Shown: in pieces, positions 1 to 11,832 of the stretch | Position numbering within the stretch: position 1 is the first letter of the stretch | How the letters are laid out: each line of letters begins with the position of its first letter | From: Eumeta japonica | Taxonomy: Eukaryota > Arthropoda > Insecta > Lepidoptera > Psychidae | Reading direction: 5' to 3' | Length of the DNA stretch: 64,000 nucleotides | NCBI GenBank assembly: GCA_005406025.1 | Contig: BGZK01001387.1 | Coordinates: 97,360-161,359 of the forward strand | Position numbers and translations under genes: made by a program | The notes under the pieces: generated by a model | What the model was told of the DNA's origin: nothing | Databases searched by the model: none | What the model saw: the letters and a program-made list of their open reading frames with translations, nothing else

Positions 1-115
1 TCACACACATTTCTGTTCCGATCCCTCTCTCAATTCTATGTACACTTCGTCCCGCTTTTAATTCTGACTTCGCTACCGGTTACGATTCCAATTTGAACGA
101 AGCTGGGGATCCAGA
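1..115 (+). repeat. Degenerate pyrimidine-rich minisatellite repeat, copy 1 (cut by window edge)
   Basis: Imperfect short units of the form TTCCGATCCCTCT and CTTTTAATTCTGAC follow one another and end in CAATTTGAACGAAGC. The same style of sequence and the same GAACGAAGC end occur at 53345-53600. The left part lies outside the window. Confidence 0.6.
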
Positions 116-894
116 AAAGGTTTTACATTTGTAATAATAATAGAACTTTCGCTTTTAACTTCACTCGTGTAAACATAGAATGAATACGTTAATTTTTTAT
201 AGGTCGTATCCCACAAGAACCATACCAATTTAGATTTTCTGGATATAAATTATATGCTAAGGGCAATAACCGTTCGCTTGCATTGTTTTTTTTTCCTTTT
301 CAATTCGACGTATTTAGTTACTGCTGGCTGGTTGGTATGGTGTTAAATGAAATGGCTATAACGTATTAGGATTCTCTTAGACTCATAATCCAACGCTACC
401 AGAAAACAGTAGGTTACTAACCACACGGAACGAAATGAAACGAAAGCTACCACGAACAAATTCAGCTCATTTGTTAGAACAATAATTTGTGACCTAATCT
501 CAAACCTAATACGCTTAAAAGTCCTAGTCTTTAGGATTATAGACTGATAATCTAGAACGTAACTATTAACCTCAAGAGGTCAGTATATTTACCATTTTAG
601 CAATAATTGAAACATTTTCTTAAATCACAATGATTTTAAGTCAATAATATTAAATTTTTCAATTTATAAAAACATATCATGCCTTTGAGCATAGTTTCTA
701 TAATTATTTAAAAAATAATCTTGTAAGTTTAACCTTCTAAGTCTTTCGGAATATGCGTATGATTCGTATACAATAACATTCCTCTATCTGTTCTACGGCA
801 ACGTGCAGTAAGTACCACGTACCCTTCACGAGGTACGTACGAGCACACAAAACGCCGCCAGACGATACAAAAGACTGCGAGAGGCTCGTTACGC
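116..894. other. AT-rich non-coding stretch
   Basis: No coding pattern, RNA gene or clear repeat was recognised. It lies upstream of the first GC island. Confidence 0.5.
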
Positions 895-1260
895 CGTCAG
901 CGCCGGCAAAAGTTATAGCGAGGTGCGGATACGTAAACACGGGCGGCGACGGCGCGGGCGGCGCTATCAGCGCGCCAGCGCCGGCCGCGCGCCCGCCGCG
1001 CCGCGGGTGGCGATCGGCCCGATTGTTTTGCGGGCAATTAGCGTTCGGGCCGCACGTGCCGCCTCCGCTCAGGCGACGCCGAGCCGGCCGTCGCCGCCGC
1101 CGCGCCAGTGTCCCGCGCGCAGCACTCGCGAGCGGTTGTACGCAGGGGGTGTGTCGCGCCGGCCCGCGCCGGCCCGTTCCGGAATACGAGCGCGGACTCG
1201 CGGCGGGACGTCCGCTTTTCGAAATCCGAGCCGAGAGCGAAGGGCGTGCCGACACTCGCG
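895..1260. promoter_or_regulatory. GC/CpG-rich island 1, upstream of the NOL4-like exon
   Basis: The base composition switches abruptly from AT-rich to very GC- and CpG-rich. ORFs open on both strands here as a side effect of the composition and show no domain. It lies 0.6-1 kb upstream of the NOL4-like exon, so it could be that gene's promoter or 5' UTR exon. This is inference; no TATA box or initiator was identified. Confidence 0.4.
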
Positions 1261-1894
1261 CTCCATTGTTTTGCCGCTTGGTACTTTTTGTTCTTTGTCC
1301 CGAAAGGTTTTTTTTTTACCTTTTGTCCGGGATAAAAGGAGATTTTTAAAATTAGTTGAAGGACAAAAAAATCGAATAGGTATCCCGAATTTGCATTTAA
1401 TCACATTCATTATGAAACTATTTATAATTACTGTCCGTCATTGTTTTCCGTTAATTAGTCAAAACTGCCGTCACTAAAATTAATTTTTATATCTTTATTT
1501 AAATAGTATGAAGAATAATTAACCATAAATTTGACACTGCGTTGTATAGCTATAGCTTATTTATTCTAAATATCATATGCTCTAAATTATTAATTGAAAT
1601 ATAAAGCGAAAACTGCGACGAGACATCCATCTTTTCTTTGAAAAGTTTCTTTTATTCATCGGCGTGCGGCGGGGGCGCGGCGGCGGCGGGCCGGTGAAAC
1701 TTCGCGATTCCCGAAGTTCCACGCACGCGGGACCCCAACTTCTAAATCTTCAAACTTTACACGAAAACAATCTACAAGCAATTTCCGAACATTACATTAA
1801 AATATCCCGATTCGACCGCAAAGAACAAAGAGTGGCAAACCGCAACGTTTTACAGGATTATTAACTAAAATTTTCAGACATTCAAACTCCGTTA
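1261..1894. other. Leader or intron upstream of the NOL4-like coding start
   Basis: AT-rich, with a short GC patch near 1664-1700. AAAATTTTCAG ends at 1877 and is a plausible 3' splice site. The 17 bases from there to the ATG at 1895 are open in frame, and the nearest upstream in-frame stop is the TAA at 1862-1864. Confidence 0.4.
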
Positions 1895-2473
1895 ATGTTC
1901 ACGAAAGGTCTAAAACCAATACAAAATAGTGAGTTGCTGAAAAGTGGAACGATCACAGCCATGGCGGCAGCCATGATATCGGACCGTGGTTTACGTAAAA
2001 AGCTGACCCAGGAGGCTTTACCGGAAAGGCCTCCCAGGAAACCTTCGAAACGGAAATCGACAGCTGGCGGGTCGAGACGCAACGAGCAGAATAACAACTC
2101 GAAGAAACCTAAAGTCCAGACCGGGGACCCTAAATTGGACCTGTTCTCTACTTATCAGCCATGGGTGATCCAAACGTATGGGGACTTGGCGAAGACGAAA
2201 ACCATAACTTTGAAGAAGTACGCAAGGATCCTGCGTACGTTGAGAGGGGAGGAATGTAACAGTTCGGACAGTTCCAAATTCAGATTCTGGGTGAAAGCCA
2301 AGGGCTTCCACATCGGGAAGCCTATGGGGTACGACGCCCGGCCCGCGGACGGGATCGTGTGCCGCTACAGCGTGTTGGACGCGGACGGCTGCGCGCGCGG
2401 GCCCGATGGCCACGAGCTCTACTCGGGCTCGCAGAACGACCCGCCCCTCTACATCCCCACGCCCCCGCTCAAG
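1895..2473 (+). CDS. Nucleolar protein 4 (NOL4/NOL4L)-like, N-terminal exon (partial gene)
   Basis: This exon encodes 193 residues ending in phase 0 at an AAG|GTACGA donor (GT at 2474). Residues 81-140 carry the NOL4-family N-terminal domain: an aromatic core YQPW (87-90), TYGDLAKTKT (94-103), a KYARI helix (108-112) and FRFWVKAKGF (129-138). Residues 185-193, LYIPTPPLK, correspond to the conserved YVP segment that precedes the next exon in vertebrate NOL4. Residues 46-74 are rich in Lys/Arg and form a likely nuclear localisation signal. In-frame starts are at 1895, 1961 (CAGCCATGG, the best start context) and 1973. An acceptor-like AG at 1877 means this may be an internal exon. NOL4 proteins are nuclear or nucleolar with poorly defined function. 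The ORF runs on to 2632, but the region after 2473 looks intronic. No downstream NOL4 exon was recognised. Family assignment is from remembered motif similarity. Confidence 0.8.
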
Positions 2474-2763
2474 GTACGACATAGAATAAGAAACTTGGGT
2501 ACACGAAGTGGCTGCACGTGTCTGCCTACTCAGCTATTTCAGTATAGCTTTCCGATTTATTGTAAAAGCTGTATTTTAGGTTTGTATACAATTCAGCGTA
2601 TACAAAAACGAAAACTGCAATCCATTAGCTAACACAAACACATCTCAAAATATATCGTTTGGAAAAGTAACCAAATATCGTTATGTTTGGCTACTTTTAT
2701 TACAAAATTTTGACTCGACAAATGTGTCGAGAGTCAAAACATTGTAGCGATTTATTAGATACA
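2474..2763. other. Start of putative NOL4-like intron
   Basis: AT-rich sequence directly after the splice donor. The translated tail (2474-2632) loses all family similarity. Confidence 0.45.
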
Positions 2764-4055
2764 CGAGGAGTGTCCCAAAAGTAATTAGATACTCTTTACT
2801 CGATAATTTTATATTGGCAAGTTATACAGCGTCGTGAATACTGATTATTTAGGAATAAAAGACATGGAAAATAGAATAAAATATTTTTAATTTAAAATAT
2901 TTATGTTTGTGAAAATCTGACGAGAATTTGCTTGCAACAATAGAACTCGGTCGACATGGTTTTCGGGCTATGATTTATTATAATTATTATCTACAAAAAA
3001 AATTTTTAGATCCCAAGAATGTTTTGAACCTTTGGTTACTACTTTTGATGAGTCTGCTTGTTTACGAGCAATAGCTTTTAATTGGTTTGCTGAGTTTAAA
3101 AAAGGTCCGGGAAGCTTCGAAGACGAAAGCGGGACAGGTCGGCCGGCAACCGTAGTCACGCAATAGAATGTTCAAGCAATTAAAAATATGATTCCTAAAG
3201 AACCGAAGAATTAGATATGTAGAACTTGAGCGAGAACTGGATATTGGATCAGCAGTAATGAAAACCATTATTCACGATCGCCATTCTCTCCGTAAGCGTT
3301 GTTCGATATGGGTGTCTCATAAACTGATCGATAAGCACAAAGACCATCGGGTAGATTGGTGCCGATATATGATAGAAGAATTCTACATAGGCGAGATAAA
3401 AAACGTATACAATATGCTTACCGGTAACGAAACACAGCCGTACAACTACAACTCTGAAACGAAGCGACAGTCGACCGTATGGTGCTTGGAAAATGAACCA
3501 ACGCCAACAAAATGTCGCCGTGCGCGAAGCATGCAGTAACAAACAGTCGCCACGTTTGTTTGCAAGAAAGGTCATATTGCTATTCGGGTGCTAGAGTACA
3601 AAACAACAGTTAATTTTGATGGGTATGTGACAGCTTCTATCCCGAGAGTACTATCAGCTTCGTGTGATAAGCAACCGAAGTCACGAATCCGATACTTCTT
3701 CGGCACCACGACAACGCCGCCCCAAATACGCCCTCCAGAAACTTGATTTCTTTTAATTCAAAAAATGTGTCTATCCTACTTCATCGACCATATTCCCCTG
3801 ATTTAGCGCCATACGATTTTTATATGTTCCGTAAAATCACGCAAAAATTGAAAGACATGAGATTGTGGAAGATGCACTGGCTGCCTATAATTTAGAAATA
3901 TCTAAATTATCTAAAAAATAAAGGTAGAGGCATTTTTCAAATGGTTTAAACGCATACGGATAAATATATATTTGTTCAGGGTGAATACTTTGAACAGATA
4001 TTTTTTTGTAGTATCGAAATTTTTGAGTAAATAGGTTTTTTGGGCCTACCTCTCG
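2764..4055 (+). mobile_element. Degenerate mariner element, copy 1
   Basis: An inactive Tc1/mariner element of about 1.29 kb, the usual mariner length. The imperfect inverted ends share CGAG(G/A)GxxxGxCCCAAAA, at 2764-2794 and, reversed, at 4025-4055. Transposase pieces in several frames include a helix-turn-helix-like start (ANWFAEFKKGPGSFEDE-type text near 3078-3135), an ETKRQSTVWCLENEPTPTK segment (about 3457-3510), and YSPDLAPYDFYMF (about 3790-3830) carrying the third catalytic Asp. The first catalytic motif reads TGNET where mariners have GDE, so that Asp has become Asn. Stops and frameshifts are numerous. Confidence 0.85.
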
Positions 4056-5444
4056 CATTAATATATATTTTTTAAGTTTTTCTTAAATGCCCACCCAGTA
4101 TTAGAGCCAGTTCATCTTGCCGAAATATTTCTTTTCACCGCACTAAATACGACGGAACCTACCGAAAAAGGTAACAAAACTTCTGGGTTTTAAGCTATTG
4201 CATAGCTTTTATCGCGGGCTTTGAGCGCGGCGACCAAATCAAGAAATTCCGTAACGAAAATAAAATCTAATACCCCCCACTCCGCCTACCATGTAGCTCG
4301 GCCGAGCGTTCGCTTAACGTGTATGTATATGGTACGACTGTACGAAGCTCGCACGGATCGAGACGAGCTGCTCCGAAATCGAACGAATACGTAAGCAGTT
4401 GTTTGTGAGAAAGTATATAGGTGTATAGGTATCTATCATATCTTTATAATGCCACACTCACCACATGTGCCCCATAAATATACATGTAGGTATATATGTA
4501 TACATAAATAAATAATTATAATTGCATAAGTTGATAGAAAATGCTATGCGATAGCTTTACCGCGGCAGTCCCCGAGTGCAACACATTTTGTTTTTTTTTT
4601 TGTCCATTAGTTCTATGCTATACAAGTACAAACAAAAGTTTCCAACTGTTCTTATCACAACATTAATGAGTGAAAAAAAACTGATATTATAATAATATAC
4701 CTATCATATTATTTTTCACTCCAATTAGACATGACACCGTGGATGGTAAATTAGTTCTGGGTTGTGAAACCGATCATATTGTGTTCGATTTTAAATGTCA
4801 GTTCACAAATCAGGAATTTAACTTACATTAATAAAATAAGTTTTTTTGTCTCCAATAGGATTTCATAATTATTTTTTTTTAGTATTTTTACTCACCTTGC
4901 ACTTTTATGTAAATAATTGTATAAACAATTGAATTGCCTGACCTAAATTCAGTGTTCACTAAGTCAAAACTAACTGAATTCGATAATAATCCAAAACACT
5001 AATTCTCAAACTATGTAGTGATATGGAAACGTTTTTCATATAGGGCATACGGCGACATTCCTGGACAAAAAAAAACTTTGTATTTTTTTGATTAGTAACG
5101 TGAATATTAATTTAAGTTGGACAGTTTTTTTTTCAAAAATACTTATACATTTCATAGACTTCTTGAATAACTTATCGAAAAAACTTATTGTTATGTTATA
5201 TTTTTTGTTTTTTTTTTCTTCTTCAACTTGTGTCAAGATTGCCATATTGGATTTAACATAAATATTATAGGTTCCCAACGTAAGCGTTTTGTCCCTGAGC
5301 TATATTTAGAGAAAACATTGTACGCGTAATGTATTTTTCTTATACATTTTTTAAAGACCCACAAATTTTTCTTCCTATTTCTCTCTGAACGCAAAAGATA
5401 ATAAGTATTGTATCGAATATTTGTAATATATCAATTAAATACGT
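4056..5444. other. AT-rich non-coding stretch
   Basis: No gene was recognised. It holds a moderately GC segment at 4270-4400 and a TATATGTATACATA-type patch near 4490. The 80-codon reverse ORF at 5036-5278 is low-complexity Lys/Ile/Phe and probably accidental. Confidence 0.5.
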
Positions 5445-6642
5445 AGATGACACATAACATGTTTAGAACTGGCCACTTAAAAAGTGTAAAATAAAAAGCG
5501 TACTTAAATTTAAAAAATGGAACTCAATGCCAACCTTATTATGTATATTGCATTCATCTGTCACTTGTCTTTACAAATTGACGGCAAAAAAAAAATTGTT
5601 TGTCTAACGTCAACATGATTTAAAGCGAGAAAATTTTCGTGCAATGGTTTTCTATGAATTTCGTCGCCGTTTAAGCCAACAAGAAAGTTATTGTAGACTT
5701 CGGTTGGCCTTTCATGATGAATCTCCACCCCTTGCCACTGTTTATAACTGGTTTAACGAGTTCAAACGTGATCACACTTATCTGACTGACGATCTGCGAC
5801 AGTGAGATTAGGCATCGGTGTGTCAAGTGCACAAACTCCTTCATGAACATTCAGCGATTAAGGAGCTTTGTACTCGGTGGATAGCTCATAATTTGACAGA
5901 CTCTCAAAAACTCAGTTGTGTTAATTGCTAACGAGTGACCATCGGCAAACGATTTGCCGATGGTCACTCATATGCCGTATACGACAGTTACAGGTCACGA
6001 AAGCTGGTTTTACTGTTACGATCCCGAAACTAAAAGACAGTCTGCTGAGTGAGTGTTTCCTTTCGAGGAGTCGCCTACAAAAGTAAAACGAGGTTGAAGC
6101 GTCGGAAAAATCATGATGACCTCTTTCTTTAGAATGAGATTATGAAATAATTGCTTTAGAAGATATAAAAAAACAGTCATGGCAGACTAACAATTCTTTG
6201 CCTCTTGTTTTGGAAAAAGTTCGGGAAAAACGATCTCGCAGTAGGATCTCCTTCATCATGACAACTCCTCACCACATATCAAATAATTAAATTTTTGGGG
6301 ACGTTAGGTATAGAAATACTAGATCAGTCGCCTCACAGCCTTGATCTCGCACCATGTGAAACTTTATTTATTTCCTAAAAAGAAAGAGAAACTTTTCCTT
6401 TATTTTATTTCCTAAAATAAAGGAAAATAGTTTACGGACGCCACAGACGTCGAGGAAGCCGTGGCCGCATATGAAAAGGCCATCGAAGTGAGCCCTGAGT
6501 GCGAGTGGGTAGAGTGTTTCTGTCAATGGTTCCATAGAATATTGATCTCAACGAACAGCATTTTGAAAAACAATAATAATAAAAATAACATGTTAGTGTG
6601 CGTAGTTTTTTATTTTCTAAGAACTTTTAAGATTGACCCACG
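5445..6642 (+). mobile_element. Degenerate mariner element, copy 2
   Basis: The 5' end contains AGAACTGGCCACTT, also seen at the 5' end of the reverse copy at 55394-56578. The 3' ends also match (TTCTAAGAACTTTTAAGATTG here, TCCAGAAGTTTTCAATGCG there), so the two belong to one subfamily. Decayed transposase pieces include FYEFRRRLSQQESY (about 5650), WFNEFKRDHTYL, VTGHESWFYCYDPETKRQSAE (near 6000-6050; the first catalytic Asp is His) and a C-terminal AVAAYEKAIEVSPECEW...CFCQWFHRI block at 6461-6540. Several stops interrupt it. Confidence 0.85.
6393..6427. repeat. Perfect 15-bp hairpin inside mariner copy 2
   Basis: TTTTCCTTTATTTTA (6393-6407) is followed after 5 bases by its exact reverse complement (6413-6427). 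It sits where a transposase segment appears to have been rearranged, next to a direct copy of TTTATTTCCTAAAA. Confidence 0.75.
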
Positions 6643-6889
6643 TGTATCTAATAATGTTTTACTGTGAGGTCCCGTCAATGAAAACACATATTGTATTCCA
6701 CTAACATCTAAAAAGATCATAAATGTATAGTTTTGTCCACAGATATTGTTGTTTCATGTTATACCACCTCGTTACTGAGGCTTTGCTCTCACATTCTTTT
6801 TACTTCAGACCCGTGTGGAGTTAGAATGATTTCGTTCATATTTTCTATAGAGACATTCTCGTTTCAAAAATGAGCCAATGAATTGCCAC
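6643..6889. other. Spacer, nothing recognised
   Basis: AT-rich spacer between mariner copy 2 and a minisatellite repeat. Confidence 0.4.
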
Positions 6890-7015
6890 CCCTCTTCTTG
6901 GTTGCAGTTCCGCTGTCCATTCTAATTCCGGTCTCGTTCTCAATTCAAACGTCGCTTACTCTCTCGATTCCGATCCAAATCTCGTTCTCGATCCCGATCA
7001 TTCATCCCTGTCGCC
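6890..7015 (+). repeat. Degenerate pyrimidine-rich minisatellite repeat, copy 2
   Basis: Units such as TCTCGATTCCGATCC, TCTCGTTCTCGATCCC and AATTCCGGTCTCGTTCTC repeat with a period near 6 or 12 bases. A short Ser/Ile/Pro-rich ORF reads through it but is only the translated repeat. Confidence 0.65.
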
Positions 7016-7854
7016 TTCAGGATTGCGTTGTTCACTCGGGGAGATGCAATAATTATTATACTGTTAAGTAATTATGTATAACTATGTAGTTACTAATGAA
7101 AACTGAAATTATTATACAAGTTTTGATAAAACTTGGAAAATTAAAGAAATATATAGTTTACATTACTACCAACGCTTGCTCGAGCCGTTAATTAAAATAG
7201 ATCGAGAATATCTTTTGACACCCTTTGGTCGACGCTTCCAAAGTTTATACTATCTGTGTTCGTGAAAAAGTTTTTAGTCATTTCAGTACTATTGGAAACT
7301 ACCCCTTACATTATTTATACAAACAACGGAGAATGGCGCCCTAGACTAGGTCGTCGTACAATATGCTAAAAATGCACAATCAAGAAAATCAAAAAGTTTT
7401 ACCACGAATTTCCCCAATCTGACATTGTCCATCGGTATAATGCATTTTTTATAGTTATACAATACCTATTTATTTTAAATTTTAAAAATCGCAGCATTCA
7501 TATCAATATGGTGGATATGAGAATTAACACTCTAATTATTATAATACAGGAAAAAATTGTTGGTGAACGGGTTGGACGGAGCACGGCCACTGCAATACTG
7601 CATTATGTAGATTTATTAACTGTCAACATAATAAAATGTTAAATTTGGTTCATTTCCAAATCGCCAAATTTTATGAAATTGCAATTTAAAGTATTTTTAT
7701 ATGGCGGAGATACTAAACAAATAAAATTTTGCAATTTTACCCTATCTGGGTCTTTGCATTTTTCACCATTTTTCAATGAGGTGTAAAAAGGCCTAGCTCA
7801 GAATGAAACATCTTCCTTTAATTTTTTTAATATCAATATGAGGTCTTACTAGCA
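7016..7854. other. AT-rich non-coding stretch
   Basis: No gene, RNA or clear repeat was recognised. Confidence 0.45.
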
Positions 7855-8110
7855 CGTCGAGGGCCTTAGGACTCGAGTCCTCCAAGTGCCTCCGCGCTGA
7901 CCTGGCGGGATCGGGGCCTGCTAACAACCATTACAACGTCCGGGCCGACCGCACAGCGTGCTCCCTGCGAAGCGCGGAGCGGGTGGCATAATTTGGCTTG
8001 AGTTTAAAAACTAATCGGTTCATTCGCTCGTGATCGGGATTCGTATCTGCTGCCTTGTGGTTCGAAGCAATGCTTTTTATTTTATCACTGGGCCACCATC
8101 GCTCGCACCA
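7855..8110 (-). mobile_element. tRNA-derived SINE, copy 1 (reverse)
   Basis: Read on the minus strand, it begins with TGGCCCAGTGATAA, a close match to a Pol III A box, followed by a B-box-like ATACGAATCCCG and GATCACGAGCGAATGAAC. A GC-rich body with CGGCCCGGACGTTG follows. The copies at 26590, 35215 and 58690 share the order (head, CACGGGCGAAT-like word, GTTTTTAAA linker, GGTCCCGGA-like core). Confidence 0.65.
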
Positions 8111-8514
8111 TAGATATGTATGTTATATATTAGTATCGAACTTTATGTCTCTGTTGCGAATAAAAAAACAAAAGACTATATTTCAGATTATCATAAACCT
8201 AAATGCATTGCACCAAGAAAAAATATTGAAACAATAATACAAAATTATACACTCTATTGTAAGAATATATATTCTTATAATTTTAAGAAGTACCTACTTC
8301 GGCTCTTATGACTTTACCATATCCAATCATTTCCGCCTTATTCCTTATAAATATTGTTGTATTTGAGATGTTTTTAATTCTTTAATAAATATACAGACTA
8401 TTTTGTTTTTATAGCCAATTTAATTATTTAAGTTCTATTTCTACAAAATTCTTAATATCTACTATACATAGAATTAATAAACCCTAACAAAACTAAGAAT
8501 TACCGGTACGGTAA
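8111..8514. other. AT-rich non-coding stretch
   Basis: Nothing recognised. The two short ORFs here are AT-rich and overlap in different frames. Confidence 0.45.
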
Positions 8515-8750
8515 ATCCACTATCGCGCGGTTCAAGCTTAAAGGCAGATTAATATATAGAGACAGTAACTGATTTTAACTTCAATTATCGTGAAACTGAC
8601 TTCAAAATGAATAACGGGAATATTTAAGACAGTATACTGTACAGATACAAAATCGATTTCCACAGAGTCAGAACTGACTTGTCTTAAAGTTGAAGTCAGT
8701 CCAGTAACTGACTCAATGTAAATCCGCTTTGACCAACTTCAGCCAGCGTA
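8515..8750. mobile_element. Degenerate foldback (MITE-like) element
   Basis: The left part (AAAGGCAGATTAATATATAG then CAGTAACTG, TTTTAACTTCAA, GAAACTGACTTC) is roughly the reverse complement of the right part (GAACTGACTTGTC, TTGAAGTCAGTC, CAGTAACTG, CAATGTAAATCCGCTTT). The arms are about 70% alike and some 100 bases long. No ORF is present, which fits a miniature inverted-repeat element. Confidence 0.5.
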
Positions 8751-9094
8751 GGGCGACTTACTTGAAACTATGTCGCTCTATCCATCGCCGCGCTTCCAGT
8801 CGAGGCGGCTTTTAACATATTGACTTGATTTAACATATTAAAAAATTATATATAATTACATTATGCCAGTTGAAATTAGAAAATTGCCATTTTTTAATTT
8901 AAAAATTTCGTAAAAAATTAATATATTAATGAAGAAAACAACTCAAAGCCCATGAGATTTAACTGAATTGGGATTTTAAATGTTATATTGTATTTAATTG
9001 CATTGTATGTATTTAATTTATAAAAAATGTTATTTCTAAGTGTTGTACAAGTTTTATAAACTGTTCAATATTTTGTCGTAAAGAAAAGAGTAAA
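8751..9094. other. AT-rich non-coding stretch
   Basis: Nothing recognised. Confidence 0.4.
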
Positions 9095-9245
9095 CAATGA
9101 GTTTCTTGCCCATTCTTCTCAGAGGGAAACAGCATTTGAAATGCGTGGCCATGTTTATGTCAACAGAATACAATAATAATGTATTTAGAATGCAATTCTA
9201 TTATTTACAAAGTGAAGATTTTTATTTTTGATATGATTTGATCAT
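9095..9245 (+). mobile_element. Retroelement 3' tail, copy 1
   Basis: Starts with GAGTTTCTTGCCCATTCTTC and ends in TTTTTATTTTTGATATGATTTG. This matches the general form of a 3' tail I remember as common in lepidopteran genomes. A better-preserved copy is at 29320-29495. Confidence 0.45.
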
Positions 9246-10786
9246 TGTTGGAAGGAGTAAATCCATGCATATTAATGCGAGTATTAATGATCAACTACAA
9301 AAAGCGAATTGTTTTAATCTTAAATTAGACCGAAACGGTTACGTTGTGGACTATTAATGATCGGTTATTTAAAAAAGAAAGGTTTTTTGGAACACGCATT
9401 AAAGTTTTCACTTTGAAAATATTTAAGGAAGACCGAAATAGAAAAAAAAAACAAAGACATTTTTTGTCTCTCTCTCTATCCCATCATTTTTTAAAAGCGA
9501 TTAAAAATTTAGATATAAAAGTTTATTTTTACAAAAATAAAGTACTAGTTTATATAATTCCGCAATGGTGTGGCTTTTGACTAGTGAAATAATTTTTAGA
9601 ATCGCTTCGGCAGTTGAAAGTTTATTTGGAATACATTGCGTTTTCAAATGAACTCGATATTATATGAGTTTAGTGCGACAGAACGTAATTCGAAACATCA
9701 ATATGTGACAAGTAATATCAATCCATCTAAGTTAGCCACATTTTCTTGGCAGAATTATTAAGATCCAAGAATTCACAATGGGTCAAGGCTTCTTTGGGCA
9801 GTTACAATAAATTTTTCATACCTCATATGTATATTATGGGTTGTATGTTCGTGGGGAACCAAGGCAGTATCAAAGATATATAACACTCTTCTTTGACGTA
9901 CGTCCCACATATTTATACTTAATTCAATTCTCAATATCAAGTTTTGTAAATATTACAATATCAAATGAAATCAATTTTTAAGTTTTTTCCATGACAAACA
10001 CCGTATAAAGTAATTACTCTCTGTTTATGCATAAAACTTACGTAGAAATGATCTTCACGAGATTATACGCACTAGGCCAGCGTGAAAGGTAAAGGTGTAA
10101 AGGCCTTCAATGTGAGAGAAAATTAAAATTGACGGTGGGTATGTCTCAGCAGTTGGGCGTTTAAAAACCTGACACTGTTAAAAAGAGTCTGTCTCCATCA
10201 GTTCTGTACGAAGATCATTGACTCTTGTTCAATTACGAATGAGGGGTCATACCATACCATCGCGTTGGCATATTCAATGCTGTTCGTAGAATGTTTTATA
10301 CGCCTTGTATCGCAATGATGCCGGGATGGTGTACTAAAAAAGATGTTTATAAGACTTAAATAACACACTGTTCATGATGTATTGAACCAAAAAACGAGTA
10401 CAAGCATAGACACGTGTCAGACGTTTAGTTTTAACAAACAGTTGCATACACGTGATTGGGTTTATAGAAAAAAATTGAGTCAAAGAAATTTATAACAATT
10501 TGAATAGTAAAATAGTCATGCATTTTGGATAGAAGTTTTAGGTTGTATATAATATTTTACTACAACGAATATAAATAATATAAGATTCAAAATATAATTT
10601 GTCGTGAATTATTACATTCAAATTTCAAGAAAACAGATAATTAATTCATCCGTGTTGCTTATCTAGAATTTTTTTATTTGAATATTTGAGGGGCTTACAA
10701 GCAGGCACGTCATCGTAAAGTAAATGGTCACCGCCCCCCAATGATCACTCGCAACCTCAGAAAAGTCATCAGAGTCAGAGAGCATC
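9246..10786. other. AT-rich non-coding stretch
   Basis: No gene was recognised. A segment at 10080-10330 has more balanced composition and may be an old repeat, but no domain could be read from it. Confidence 0.45.
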
Positions 10787-10849
10787 ATCCTATTCCTATT
10801 GCCTCCCAAGAGGACATACTGTCCTCTTAGGAGGCAATAGGAATAGGAT
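10787..10849. repeat. Near-perfect hairpin, 30-bp arms and 3-base spacer
   Basis: The left arm (10787-10816, beginning ATCCTATTCCTATTGCC) is repeated in inverted form at 10820-10849 with a single mismatch around the spacer TAC. In a minus-strand transcript the mismatch would be a G-U pair. The loop is too short for a classical microRNA precursor. It could mark the centre of a recently formed inverted duplication. Flanks are non-coding. Confidence 0.9.
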
Positions 10850-11832
10850 TTCTAATGAAGAGAGGATTGATGATGGAGGTGTGGAGGGAGGAGTTAGCGA
10901 CCTGGTACTCTCATTCACTGGGTGAAATCCAACAGCGGAAGCTGCAACTCCACGTCCGTATTCTGTGAGAGAGTAGTGTTTCACAGATCCAGTCGGACTA
11001 TTTTTGTACTGCAGCCACGTTGGCTACAGCATTATTATGGCTCTGCCAGAGTAATATGGAATTATTCTTCGCAACTTAATCTTTTGACATTGGGCACAAT
11101 AGCACCATCAATTTTAGATGCGAATGGACGTGAATCGATTGAGTTACCATCACGGCTCACCGTTTCAAGGCGAGAGTTTATTTTTACTGAAATTGTTTCA
11201 ACATCACATAGTTTGCTGAAGGTCTATGTAACGAGAATGATATATGTAGATCGTCTATGTATATATACGTTATACGTGAATTTTTTGACGCAACTGTATA
11301 GCGAAGTCGGCAGTTTAGAGGAGTGTAAAGCCGTAACGGCCCCGATGGTGACCATCAAGTATTGACAGTACACGTTATCACATGCCAAGTCCGCGGTAAA
11401 CTCAGTAACAATTTGTCTATAGATGTATCAGCCCTCCGCATTACTTTAAAAATCGGATATTATCTGACTGCGCCAATTAGTTATCTTAAGACAAAAAGTA
11501 GGTATTCTATCTCTTGAATTCTCGAAATTATTTGAAACTAAAAAGACTTATTCGACGACATTACAGTTTCGGTCTTGTTACATTTTGATAATGCGACGAA
11601 ACTATACGACTAACATGACTTAAATATCGGTCAATAATTCTTCAAACCTGTTAAGGTTTGATAAAAATACACTAATAGATGAATATTTTGCGCGATATGA
11701 ACGGTTTGATTTTAACCTGAATTATATTGCGCCGGGCGTCCTTTAGAAATAGTATTGCATTTGAAAATAAAAATTTATTCAGTCATATAAAAATTCTAGT
11801 TCGGCATTTTTTGCTTACGTCGTCCTCAGCAG
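10850..11832. other. Non-coding stretch of mixed composition
   Basis: A 147-codon forward ORF (10922-11365) runs here, but its translation shows no recognisable domain, and its first part overlaps the region around the hairpin. I see no splice signals or codon pattern that argue for a gene. Confidence 0.4.

Noticed and set aside
923..1477. 184-codon forward ORF (and overlapping ORFs on both strands) in the first GC island
   Set aside because: Arg/Ala/Pro-rich reading caused by CpG-rich composition. ORFs are open in several frames at once and no domain or splice pattern supports a gene.
2018..2482. 154-codon reverse ORF opposite the NOL4-like exon
   Set aside because: Antisense shadow of a clear coding exon.
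10081..10330. Possible shared repeat with 28900-28950 (GTATGTCTCA...AACCTGACA)
   Set aside because: Similarity is limited to a short segment and is not strong enough to call a family by eye.
10787..10849. MicroRNA precursor
   Set aside because: A 3-base loop and a fully paired 30-bp stem do not fit Dicer/Drosha precursor geometry. Kept as a hairpin of unknown role.
10922..11365. 147-codon ORF as a possible gene
   Set aside because: No recognisable domain, flanked by a hairpin repeat, no splice or promoter support. Kept only as unassigned.
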